Source of the DNA: Actinomycetota bacterium
Lineage (GTDB): Bacteria > Actinomycetota > CADDZG01 > JAHWKV01 > JAOPZY01
Assembly: GCA_035765775.1 (NCBI GenBank)
Contig: DASTWV010000017.1
Location: 1 to 64,000, forward strand
Length of the DNA stretch: 64,000 nucleotides
Reading direction: 5' to 3'
This document shows positions 32,581-40,699 of the stretch, piece after piece. Position numbers and translations under genes: made by a program. The notes beneath the pieces were generated by a model. That model saw nothing but the letters and a program-made list of their open reading frames with translations, was not told the DNA's origin and made no database searches. How positions within the stretch are numbered: position 1 is the first letter of the stretch; every line of letters begins with the position of its first letter.

Positions 32581-34953
32581 CTATTCGGCCTGCAGGGCGG
32601 CCCCGGGCCGGATCCGGCGGGCGGCCAGGGCGGCGGGCACGGCGACCAGGTTGGCCACCACCACGGCAGCCGGCAGGAGCCCGGCCACCAGCACCAGGGG
32701 CACCGAGGGCCGGACCACCACCCCCAGCCCGCCGGCTACCACCGACCAGGCCCACCGGCCGAGGGCCACGCCCAGCGGGATCCCCACGATGCTCGCCACC
32801 AGGGCGGTCGTCGTCGCCTGCCAGGAGACCAGCCACGACACCTGCCGGGGCACCATCCCGAGCGTGCGCAGCATGGCGAGCTCCCGCCGGCGCCGCCGGA
32901 CAGCGCTGAGCACCAGGTGCAGCGTCGTCGCCAGCGCGATCAGGCCCAGCAGGCCGGCGAGGATCTCGGGCACCGAACGGACCTGGGCGAAGTTGGCCAC
33001 GTCGGCGGGCTGCGCCGCCGGGTAGACGTTGGCTGACGTGGTCACCGCGTCCTGCAGCGTGGCCAGCTTCCGGGCGGCATCCACCCCGGGGCGGAAGCGC
33101 ACGAAGATGTCGGAGGGCGGCGGGACGGGGCCGAAGTCGGGCCCGGCGAACGAGAGGGCGTAATCGACAAAGCCGGGAGCCAGGACGGCGCCCTTGCCCA
33201 GGCCTTCGTTGTCGCCCACCGAGGGGAGGATGGCAACCCCCACGATGCGCACCGGCACCGGAGGGATCGGGGCATTCTCGATCTCGAGGCTGACCCGGTC
33301 GCCCACCTGCAGATGGACCTGGCGGAGGGTGGTGGCACCGATCGCCACCTCGTCCCGCGCCCGGGGCAGGCGCCCGGACAGCACGACCGGCTGGATCGAG
33401 CCGGACACGGCTTCCTGGCGCTGCCCGCCGAAGGTCTGCCCGCCGATCCCGAGTGCCAGCTGGGTGTCTCCCACGGTGACCGCGGCGATCTCGGGGTCCC
33501 CCTCGAGGAGAGGCAGGATCGGGCGCGCGTCACTGATGGGGCCGTTGGCCACCGCCATGATGTGGGCGTCGAAGTTGGCGCCGTACAGGGCGGGGTTCGC
33601 CAGCAGATGGTTGAGGCTGCCGCCGTAGGTGAGGGCGGCGGCGATGGCCCCCACTGCGATCCCGATCGAGGTCAGCGTGGTCCGCACCGGCACCGCGGTC
33701 GGCCCCCGCCCGGGGGTGAGGGCCATCCGGATCCCCGTCCCGGCCACCAGGGGCAAGCCGCCGAAGGGGATCCGGCCGGCGAGGCTGCCGGCGGCGGTCT
33801 GCCCCCGCCCGCGGGCGGCCCGGCGGAACCCCAGGGCCAGCGTCAAGGCCGCCAGACCCAGCACCACAACCGGGACGCCCAGAGCGCCGAGGCCCAAGGC
33901 AACGGCATCGAGCGCGAAGCCCGGGTGCGGCTCCGCGATGCGGGCGGTGCCGATGGGCAGCAGCGGAGAGGCCGCTGCCGCCAGGATCACCGCCGCGGCG
34001 GCGCCGACCGCGGCGGCCAGCACCATACGGACCAGCCCGGCGGCCACCAGCTGCCCCGAGGTCATGCCCAGCGCCCTCCGGATCTCGGCGGCGCCGGCTT
34101 CCAGGGCTGCCTCCCGCGCCAGGAGCTGGCCCAGCACCAGGGCGGAGGCCAGGGCCACGAAGCCGGCTACCAACCACAGGGCGTCGGCCTGCAGGCGGAG
34201 GGAGCGTTCGGTGTTGATGGCCGACTCCGCCGAGCTCTGGACGAAGAGGCTCTGGACGCCGGGAGTGGGCCCGTTGAGGTGGGTGGCCAGGGTGTTGATG
34301 TCGCGCGCCCCGCGGCGCAGCCGGAGGGTGAGGGTGGGGAAGGCCTCCGGGGCAAGCTCCCGGCCCACGGGGGTCGAAAAGAACCCCGGCGACAGGTAGA
34401 CCCCGTTGATCGAGCTGGAGGCCAGCGGCGGGAATTCCCCCGGGGATGCCTCGACGCCCACCACCGTGAAGGTGACCGGCAGCGGGGCGCCGTCCGGGCC
34501 GTCGAAGGGGATGGCGAACCGGCTCCCCACCGACAGGTGGTGGGCGTCGGCCAGGGCAAAGGGCACCACGACACCCTGGGGATCCGAGGCTTTCACGTTG
34601 TGCCCGGCCAGGAACTTGAACCGATCGAGGCTGACGCCCATCCGCCCGTCGGTGACGATGGCGGCGGCGTACTCGGGCCCCACTGTCGGAACTCCCTCCA
34701 CGACGGAGGCGTCCGTCACCTCCGGGAGGGCCACCACGTCGGCCGCGGTTACGGTGGTGCCGCCCAGGTAGAGCCCGGCGTCGCCCGCCCGCTGGGCGAT
34801 GAGGAAGCGGGGGTAGGCGGTCTCCGTGCGCCGGGCGCCGGCGGCCAGGGCGATCACGGCACCCCCCGCCACGGCGATCACCACCACCAGGGACACCCAG
34901 AAGCGCGCCCGGGCAGCCAGATCGGCCCGGGCGACCATGAGCACCGACTTCAC
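32581..34953 (-). CDS. FtsX-like ABC transporter permease, orphan
   Basis: About 790 residues from GTG 34953 (ATG 34938 is the alternative; neither has a clear ribosome binding site). Two FtsX/MacB-type permease modules: a membrane helix near residue 20, a large extracellular MacB-PCD-like domain (about 45-240), three helices (about 255-390), a second extracellular domain (about 450-640) and three terminal helices, with LAMLRTLGMVPRQVSWLVSW as the coupling region. No ATPase gene is adjacent, although such permeases need one. It lies downstream of the ECF sigma/NHL pair on the same strand and could belong to its regulon. Confidence 0.8.
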   Translation of the reverse strand: MKSVLMVARADLAARARFWVSLVVVIAVAGGAVIALAAGARRTETAYPRFLIAQRAGDAGLYLGGTTVTAADVVALPEVTDASVVEGVPTVGPEYAAAIVTDGRMGVSLDRFKFLAGHNVKASDPQGVVVPFALADAHHLSVGSRFAIPFDGPDGAPLPVTFTVVGVEASPGEFPPLASSSINGVYLSPGFFSTPVGRELAPEAFPTLTLRLRRGARDINTLATHLNGPTPGVQSLFVQSSAESAINTERSLRLQADALWLVAGFVALASALVLGQLLAREAALEAGAAEIRRALGMTSGQLVAAGLVRMVLAAAVGAAAAVILAAAASPLLPIGTARIAEPHPGFALDAVALGLGALGVPVVVLGLAALTLALGFRRAARGRGQTAAGSLAGRIPFGGLPLVAGTGIRMALTPGRGPTAVPVRTTLTSIGIAVGAIAAALTYGGSLNHLLANPALYGANFDAHIMAVANGPISDARPILPLLEGDPEIAAVTVGDTQLALGIGGQTFGGQRQEAVSGSIQPVVLSGRLPRARDEVAIGATTLRQVHLQVGDRVSLEIENAPIPPVPVRIVGVAILPSVGDNEGLGKGAVLAPGFVDYALSFAGPDFGPVPPPSDIFVRFRPGVDAARKLATLQDAVTTSANVYPAAQPADVANFAQVRSVPEILAGLLGLIALATTLHLVLSAVRRRRRELAMLRTLGMVPRQVSWLVSWQATTTALVASIVGIPLGVALGRWAWSVVAGGLGVVVRPSVPLVLVAGLLPAAVVVANLVAVPAALAARRIRPGAALQAE

Positions 34954-35088
34954 TGCGTGGTCCAGGTCTGCACAGCGACCAGATTGTGCCCCGTAGCGGG
35001 CGGCAGCGGGAGGGAGCCACCACGAGACCTGGGCGGGTGCCACCACCACCCCCGGGCGTGCGTGGCCCATGGCGGCGTCAAGAGCCCA

Positions 35089-36816
35089 CTAAACGTCACC
35101 GCACGGCTGCCCACCCTTGATCTCAATCACGGTCGCCGTCGGGGCGCTGCTGGCGAACTCGATCGCGAGCGTCCCGTAGGTGCCGCGCACCGAGATGGTC
35201 CCGCCATGTGCCATCGTGAAGGCGCTGGGCGGGTACAGCGCCTGCGCCTCGCCCAGCTGCATCCCGAGCGTGACGCCGGCTTCGGTCTGGAGGCGCGGCA
35301 CAGCGGTCCCGGTGGGGGGCGCTGCAGCCCCGAGGCCGGCAAAGCCTCCGGGGTTGTACCGATACCCGTGGAAGGTCCCCCCCTGGAACTCGACCGACAG
35401 GTCATGCCACTCGACCTCGGTGGTCCCCGAGCAGGCCCCCGGTTCGGTGCCGGTGGGCGGACCGAAGACCTGGGTCACGGCGTTCACGGTCGCCGCCTGG
35501 ATCTCGTTCACGCCGACCAGTCCCAGCCCGTCGGGGCCGAGGACCAGGCTAGCAGGGGTGCGCGAGCTGGCCGGGGAGGGCACCGCTGCGGCTGCAGCCT
35601 GCTCGAGCACCTTCGGCTGCCCGCCGGGCGCAATAGCGACGATGGCGGATTGCTGGGCAAAGCCGAAGTCGGGATTCGTGTCGGTGTAGATCGTCCCATC
35701 CGGCCCCACCGCCAGGCCGGCGGGCAGGAAGTTGGCCACACCGCCCACCGCCGCCGGGCCGAGCACAGCGAAGTCGACCAGGGTCTGCATCCCGGTGGGC
35801 GACAGCGTGACCAGCCTCTGCTGGGTGAACGCGACCACGGATCCGTCCGGCCGCTGGGCGAAACCGCCGCTCCCCTTGGGGTAGAAGCCCGTTTCCGCCC
35901 CGATGGGGGCGGTCATGACTCCCGCCGGCGTGATCATCAGCAATGTCTTGGTGTTCGACCCGAAGACATAGAGGTCGCCGGCCCGGTCAAAGCCGAGCGC
36001 GTGCGGGCCATCCGGCGATGCCTGGCCTGCCGGGCCCCCGAGGCCCACGACGCCGGCCTTGTCCGACCTGCCCGCCACGTCGGTGAGGGTGCCGTCCGCC
36101 TCGAGGCGCACCACCTCGTTGTTGCATGGGGCAGCGATGTACAGGCGCCCACCCGGACCGAGCGCGACATCGCTCGGGCCGCCGAGGGGCGCCCCCACAG
36201 CCCGGGTGCCGGTGGGGATCAGTGGGCAGCTCCCTGCTGCCCCACCCCCGGCGACGGTGGTGATGATGCCGGCCGGGGAGATCGCCCGCACCCGGTTGTT
36301 CTGGACGTCCGCCACGTAGAGAGTGCCGTCGGCTCCGACCGCCATGCCGCCGGGCCCGTTCAGGGCGGCCTGCTGGGCGGGACCTCCGTCGCCCGAGAAT
36401 CCTGGCCTCCCCGTCCCGGCCAACGGGAGGAACGTGCCGTCGGGCGCGCGCTGGAGGATCTGGTTCTTGGCGGCATCGGCGACGACCAGGTCGCCATTCT
36501 CGGCAACCGCCAGGGCTCCGGGGTGGCTGGGGCCGGGTTCTTCCGGCGAAGGAACATTCGAGTGGGCCCCGGGGCTGCTGATGGCCCCCGATGGCTGGGA
36601 CGGTGGCCCAACCACGTGGACCTGCCTTCGCCCGTTCCCGGGCAGGATCGAGAAGATGCCGGCGGCGATGGCCACCACTGCGATCGCTCCCGCCCCGGCC
36701 ACCGCCCGCCGCCGGCGGCTCCGCAGCCTCTGGCCCCGCCGCTTCGCTTCGTCCAGAAGCGCCTCCAAGCCGACTCCGGGCAGGCCCTCGGGCGGCTCTT
36801 CAGGGCGTCGATGCAT
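35089..36816 (-). CDS. Membrane-anchored NHL beta-propeller protein, possible anti-sigma partner
   Basis: 575 residues. A cytosolic basic N terminus (1-37), one membrane helix (about 38-58) and an extracellular region with repeated NHL-type strands such as GPGGMAVGADGTLYVADVQNN, GPSDVALGPGGRLYIAAPCN and PAGLAVGPDGTIYTDTN, which form a propeller to about residue 400, then a separate C-terminal domain. The start overlaps the sigma-factor stop by 17 bases. Membrane proteins encoded right after an ECF sigma are commonly its anti-sigma factor, but the 37-residue cytosolic part is short and no zinc-binding anti-sigma motif is visible, so this role is inference. Confidence 0.75.
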   Translation of the reverse strand: MHRRPEEPPEGLPGVGLEALLDEAKRRGQRLRSRRRRAVAGAGAIAVVAIAAGIFSILPGNGRRQVHVVGPPSQPSGAISSPGAHSNVPSPEEPGPSHPGALAVAENGDLVVADAAKNQILQRAPDGTFLPLAGTGRPGFSGDGGPAQQAALNGPGGMAVGADGTLYVADVQNNRVRAISPAGIITTVAGGGAAGSCPLIPTGTRAVGAPLGGPSDVALGPGGRLYIAAPCNNEVVRLEADGTLTDVAGRSDKAGVVGLGGPAGQASPDGPHALGFDRAGDLYVFGSNTKTLLMITPAGVMTAPIGAETGFYPKGSGGFAQRPDGSVVAFTQQRLVTLSPTGMQTLVDFAVLGPAAVGGVANFLPAGLAVGPDGTIYTDTNPDFGFAQQSAIVAIAPGGQPKVLEQAAAAAVPSPASSRTPASLVLGPDGLGLVGVNEIQAATVNAVTQVFGPPTGTEPGACSGTTEVEWHDLSVEFQGGTFHGYRYNPGGFAGLGAAAPPTGTAVPRLQTEAGVTLGMQLGEAQALYPPSAFTMAHGGTISVRGTYGTLAIEFASSAPTATVIEIKGGQPCGDV

Positions 36817-37315
36817 CAGGCTCCTCCTTCAGGTAGTCAGGGCCGAGGCTGGAGCGCAGGGCAGCGATCCCCCGGTGGATGTGCACCTTCACTGCACCCG
36901 GTGAGACACCTAGGGCATCAGCCACCTCCCGCTCCGGCATATCGACCAGGTAGCGCAACGCCACCGCTTCACGCTGGCGGCGTGGGAGCCGGCGAAGGGC
37001 CTCCACCATCAAGCGGCGCACAAGGATCTCGTCTTCCATGGATCGCGCGATCTGCTCCCCGGGGCGCACATTCGGGAGTTCATGGAGCCGCCGGGCCTGG
37101 GCGAGCGCCTGCCGGAAGGTAGTCCGCAGCACCCACCCGTCCCGCCAGTGCAGCTTCGAGACCCTGCCCCACCGGGCATACGCTGCCGCGAACGCCTCCA
37201 AAGCGGCGTCCTCGGCCCCACCGGAACCGGCAACCCGCCGGGCTACCGCCACCGCCCGAGGAAAGCAGGCCCGGAACCAGGCGTCATACTCGTCATCCTG
37301 CGAAATCGGTGACAT
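36800..37315 (-). CDS. ECF RNA polymerase sigma factor (SigE-like)
   Basis: 171 residues. Region 2 (about 10-75) includes FRACFPRAVAVARRVAGSGG and DAALEAFAAAYARWGRVSKL; region 4 (about 105-160) includes LPRRQREAVALRYLVDMPER followed by EVADALGVSPGAVKVHIHRG. It resembles the SigE/SigM-type group of actinobacterial ECF factors. ATG start; divergent from the site-2 protease gene. The transcription unit continues into the NHL gene and perhaps the FtsX-like permease. Confidence 0.88.
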   Translation of the reverse strand: MSPISQDDEYDAWFRACFPRAVAVARRVAGSGGAEDAALEAFAAAYARWGRVSKLHWRDGWVLRTTFRQALAQARRLHELPNVRPGEQIARSMEDEILVRRLMVEALRRLPRRQREAVALRYLVDMPEREVADALGVSPGAVKVHIHRGIAALRSSLGPDYLKEEPDASTP

Positions 37316-37423
37316 CGCTCAGTAAAGGCTTGCCGCCCACACTCCGGTTGACACGCCTACCAAACTCCGATGGGTTCGGCCGGCACCCGGCTGTCGCCCA
37401 GGGCGTCCCGCCGGGTGCCGCAT

Positions 37424-38092
37424 ATGCTTCCGGCCGTGCTCCCGTTCCTCATCGGCCGCGACTACACCGGCTTCATCATCATCGGCGTCGTCCTGGTTGT
37501 GGCCATCTGCCTCCACGAGTTCGGGCACGCCGTCGCCGACGACCTCCAGGGGGATCCGACGGCCCGTCTGGCCGGCCGCCTGACCATCGACCCCCGGGCT
37601 CACCTCGATCCCTTCGGTGCTCTGATGATCGTCCTCGTCGGCTTCGGCTGGGGAAAGCCGGTCCCCATGTCGCCGAACAGCATGCGGAGCCGGCGCTATG
37701 GGGCGGCCTTCGTGGGGATCGCCGGGCCGCTCGTCAACATCATTCTGGCGGTGGCGACCGCACTCCTCGCTCGCGTGCTCAGGATCCCCCTGGTCATCGG
37801 GTTTGGGGCAATGCCCGGCTTCAGCCTCGCATCCCAGTTCGCCTCGGCGTTCCTCTATATCAACGTGCTACTCGTCATCTTGAATCTCATCCCGATTCCC
37901 CCACTCGACGGGTCTCGGGTTCTAGGGTCGCTCCTCCCGCCCGACAAGCAACGCTTCATCTACTTCATGGATCAGTGGGGCTTCCTCATCCTGCTGATCG
38001 CCGCGCTGTTGGTCCTGCCCCACCTTCTCCCCCCCGTCGCCAACAGCGGCGAGCGCTGGCTGCTTAATCTCATCGGCTTCCACGAGGCCTGA
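37424..38092 (+). CDS. Site-2 protease family M50 metallopeptidase
   Basis: 222 residues with five or six membrane helices. Zinc motif HEFGH (His31, Glu32, His35) in the first-to-second helix and the third ligand Asp162 in NLIPIPPLDG. These enzymes cut substrates inside the membrane, including anti-sigma factors. The gene is divergent from the ECF sigma and NHL genes, making those candidate partners, but M50 genes also occur beside trpS-scpAB in many Gram-positives without any such role. ATG 37424 is preferred; ATG 37370 would add 18 residues of low-complexity sequence. Confidence 0.85.
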   Translation: MLPAVLPFLIGRDYTGFIIIGVVLVVAICLHEFGHAVADDLQGDPTARLAGRLTIDPRAHLDPFGALMIVLVGFGWGKPVPMSPNSMRSRRYGAAFVGIAGPLVNIILAVATALLARVLRIPLVIGFGAMPGFSLASQFASAFLYINVLLVILNLIPIPPLDGSRVLGSLLPPDKQRFIYFMDQWGFLILLIAALLVLPHLLPPVANSGERWLLNLIGFHEA

Positions 38093-38585
38093 GCCCGGCG
38101 ATGGGTCCACAGCGATTGTCGACAGAGCGATTCGTGGCTTCGCCCCCTTAGGCCAGAGTCGCCATAGGTCATCATCACCGACTCCCCATGGCAACGTACC
38201 GCCAAGACAACGAATCTACTGATGGGCTTGCGCACTAGTCCCCGGGTCGTGTAGGGTCGCACGAGCAGCAAGGCATTCCTCCCGGCGACCCACCCATATT
38301 CTGGGATACGGGGCCGACCTCAGGGTCAACTGAAGGTTCATTCCCCTGCCTAACTCTCTAGCTGACCGTTAGTTTAGGTGTGGCTCCCAGATCGAGCCAG
38401 GGGATTGCCCGGGGCCGACGGCTCTGTGGCAATACAGCCACAAGGCGATATAGCTACTTGACTGGCGGCTCCCGACTTCACCTCCATGTCGCTGAGTTCG
38501 TCAGGTGATCCGGCAGCACGTCTCCAAGACCTCAGGGGTCCAGGGCGGCACATACCTTTAGCGGCATGGCGCTGAGCCGACTTGT
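38093..38585. other. Intergenic region without recognised gene
   Basis: 493 bases between the site-2 protease and the RHH gene, both of which end here (convergent). It is less GC-rich than the surroundings. A 6-base hairpin TGTGGC-aataca-GCCACA lies at 38425-38442. I see no tRNA, SRP RNA, RNase P RNA or tmRNA signature and no start codon with a good ribosome binding site. Confidence 0.4.
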
Positions 38586-39098
38586 CTACTCGGAGTTAAG
38601 TTCCCGCAGGCGGGCCACAAGTAGGGAGTCGCTGCCCCGGGCCTCGAAATCGTCCAGGATCTCGGTGAGCGCCGCCCGCACGATCCTGCCTCGGTCGGTC
38701 CCCAGGCGGTGATCCGCCCGAAGGGCCAGCCGCGCCCGCTCGATCCGCGTCAGCTCCGAAGCGGTGCAGTAGAAGGTGACTTTCTCCTCGTGCCGGGGTC
38801 GCTCCGGGCGTGGGCGGCGTCCCCTCTCGGCCGCAGCGGCCGGCTCTGAGACGGGGCTGGGAGCCGGAACGGGTGGAGGGGGCGGGGCTGCCACCACCGG
38901 CTCCGGGGCAGGCGTCGCGGCCGCTGGTGTGGGGGCGGGTGCCGGGGCGGCAGGGGGTGCAGGGGCCGGTGCCGCAAGCGGAACTACGTCCGGAGCCTTA
39001 GCCACTTGTATTTTTGTCTCCTCGGCTACGTCGGCTTCTGCGGGCTTCGAACTGCGGAAGAGCTCGTCCACGCCAGGGAGGCTTGCCCGACGCGTCAC
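38586..39098 (-). CDS. ParA-associated protein with C-terminal ribbon-helix-helix-like domain
   Basis: 170 residues. MTRRASLPGVDELFRSSKPA is a conserved opening in the actinobacterial gene that follows ParA. Residues 35-95 are a long Pro/Ala linker. The C-terminal 70 residues (EEKVTFYCTASELTRIERAR, DHRLGTDRGRIVRAALTEIL) look like a DNA-binding ribbon-helix-helix fold. The ATG overlaps the parA stop (ATGA). It probably acts with this ParA as its adaptor or DNA partner in place of a ParB; the function is inferred. Confidence 0.7.
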   Translation of the reverse strand: MTRRASLPGVDELFRSSKPAEADVAEETKIQVAKAPDVVPLAAPAPAPPAAPAPAPTPAAATPAPEPVVAAPPPPPVPAPSPVSEPAAAAERGRRPRPERPRHEEKVTFYCTASELTRIERARLALRADHRLGTDRGRIVRAALTEILDDFEARGSDSLLVARLRELNSE

Positions 39099-40120
39099 TT
39101 CGACATCACCTCCCGTGCCAGGTCTCGGTATTCCTTGGCGCCGCCGGACTTCGGGGCGTACCGAACGATCGGCTCCCCCACCACCGGCGCCTCGGCGAAC
39201 TTGATGGTCTTATGAATGATCGTCTTGAACAGCTTGTCGCCAAAAGCATCAGTGACCCTGCTGAGGACCTCACGGCCGTGCAACGTTCGACCATCCAGCA
39301 TGGTTGCGAGTATGCCCTCAATCTGGAGTTGAGGGTTGATTCTTTCCTGAATTTTCCTGATGGTGTCCATGAGCAGGGCCATCCCGCGCAGGGCGAAGTA
39401 CTCGCACTCGAGCGGGATCAGCACCGCGTCCGCCGCCGTCAGGGCATTGACCGTGAGGAGCCCCAGTGACGGGGGGCAGTCGATGAGGATGTAGTTGTAC
39501 CGATCCCGCACCGGGGCCAGGCCCCGGCGCAGCGACTGCTCCCGGGCCACCTCGGAAACCAGCATCACCTCGGCGCCCGCCAGGTCGATGTTGGCCGGGA
39601 TGATGTCCAGCCCGGCGATCCGGGATGGGGCAACCACCTCGTCAAAGGTCACCGTAGCGTCCAGCAGAAGGTTGTAGACAGTCACTTCCAGGCCATTGGG
39701 ATTCAAGCCGAGGCCTACGGAGAGCGCCCCCTGGGGGTCGAAGTCCACCAGGAGAACCCGGGCGCCCTCCTCGGCGAGGGCGGCTCCCAGGTTGATAGTC
39801 GAGGTGGTCTTGCCCACCCCGCCCTTCTGGTTGACCACCGCCAGGATCCGCCCGGTGGGCAGGACCGCCGGGGCGGTCCACTCGATCTCGGCCAGCACGG
39901 CATCGTCGACCTCCGCCCCGGGGGGTGGTGGCGTGGCCGGGCCCGGCACGGGTGTGGCGATGGGTGGCACCGGCGTCCGGGCCGGGGCCCGGGAAGGCGC
40001 CCGGGTTGGGGCCCGGGCGGGGGCCGGGGCGGGGACGTCCGGGAAGGCGTCGGGCAGGAAGAGCTGCTCGTCTTCCAACGGTGCGCCTCCGGATGCTGGG
40101 AACTGGTCGTCCCACTTCAT
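39095..40120 (-). CDS. parA: ParA/Soj-family ATPase
   Basis: 341 residues. A Pro/Ala/Arg-rich N-terminal tail of about 75 residues precedes the Walker-type ATPase domain: deviant Walker A VVNQKGGVGKTTSTINLGAA, VDFDPQGALSVGLG and ILIDCPPSLGLLTVNAL. It belongs to the second ParA of actinobacteria that sits beside scpA, not the oriC-linked copy, so a role with the condensin genes or plasmid-like partition is possible. ATG with GAGGGG upstream and a strong promoter (40175-40203). No parB is nearby. Confidence 0.9.
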   Translation of the reverse strand: MKWDDQFPASGGAPLEDEQLFLPDAFPDVPAPAPARAPTRAPSRAPARTPVPPIATPVPGPATPPPPGAEVDDAVLAEIEWTAPAVLPTGRILAVVNQKGGVGKTTSTINLGAALAEEGARVLLVDFDPQGALSVGLGLNPNGLEVTVYNLLLDATVTFDEVVAPSRIAGLDIIPANIDLAGAEVMLVSEVAREQSLRRGLAPVRDRYNYILIDCPPSLGLLTVNALTAADAVLIPLECEYFALRGMALLMDTIRKIQERINPQLQIEGILATMLDGRTLHGREVLSRVTDAFGDKLFKTIIHKTIKFAEAPVVGEPIVRYAPKSGGAKEYRDLAREVMSK

Positions 40121-40147
40121 AGGTGTGCCCCTCGTCCACAAGCCTGT

Positions 40148-40203
40148 TTGTCTACAAGTGGTTTTGGAGGCGCCATCGTAAACGGCCGCAGGCCCCTTGG
40201 CAA
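40148..40203 (-). promoter_or_regulatory. parA promoter with short palindrome in the leader
   Basis: Minus-strand -35 TTGCCA (40198-40203), a 17-base spacer and -10 TACGAT (40175-40180). The predicted leader is about 48 bases and contains TTGTAGACAA (40148-40157), a palindrome with 4-base arms around AG that might serve autoregulation. Confidence 0.5.
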
Positions 40204-40242
40204 GGACCTTCGGGCAAAGACGTGAAGAAAGCGGGAAGGAAA

Positions 40243-40590
40243 CTAGCGGCGCTGGGCGCAGCGGATGCAGAGCCGAGCGGTTGGGACCGCCTCCAGACGC
40301 TCTGGACCGATGGGGGTCCCACACCGCTCGCACTCGCCGTAGGCACCGCGATCCAACCGACCGAGCGCGGCCTGAACATCCTGCAGGCGTTTCCTGAGAC
40401 CTTCCACAAACGACAGGACCTTCGCGCGCTCCGAAGTAGCCTGAGCGGCATCAGCGAACCCCTCATCCAGAGAGACCTGGACGGAGCCATCCGGCGCAGC
40501 CCCCAGGTCGGCCAGCTCTCGCGAGATGGTCTCACGCTCCGCCTGCAGCTGGGCCCGGGCCGCCACCAGGACCTCCTCGTTCACGGCCAC
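40243..40590 (-). CDS. TraR/DksA family zinc-finger protein
   Basis: 115 residues. A coiled-coil N-terminal half and a C4 zinc finger at Cys87, Cys90, Cys108 and Cys111 (ECERCGTPIG and LCIRC). DksA-type proteins enter the RNA polymerase secondary channel and adjust transcription with ppGpp; the short actinobacterial members are less studied. The GTG at 40590 has a perfect AAGGAGG six bases upstream, which settles the start. It lies between ald and parA. Confidence 0.85.
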   Translation of the reverse strand: MAVNEEVLVAARAQLQAERETISRELADLGAAPDGSVQVSLDEGFADAAQATSERAKVLSFVEGLRKRLQDVQAALGRLDRGAYGECERCGTPIGPERLEAVPTARLCIRCAQRR

Positions 40591-40699
40591 GGCAAACCTC
40601 CTTACGCGCCGGGCGGGGTCCCCCAGTGGCATCGGGTGTCCGGCCGTCACCCATGAGGCGTCCCCTCCAGTGGGGGGTCCCCCCAGTATGCGGCGGACC

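Noticed and set aside
33313-37122. Very long open frame on the plus strand opposite the FtsX-like, NHL and sigma genes
   Set aside because: It is antisense to three genes with clear families, has a Gly/Arg/His-rich translation without domains, and reflects the third-position GC bias of the real genes.
38093-38585. Structural RNA gene such as SRP RNA, RNase P RNA or tmRNA
   Set aside because: None of the conserved sequence signatures is present; only a weak 6-base hairpin was found.
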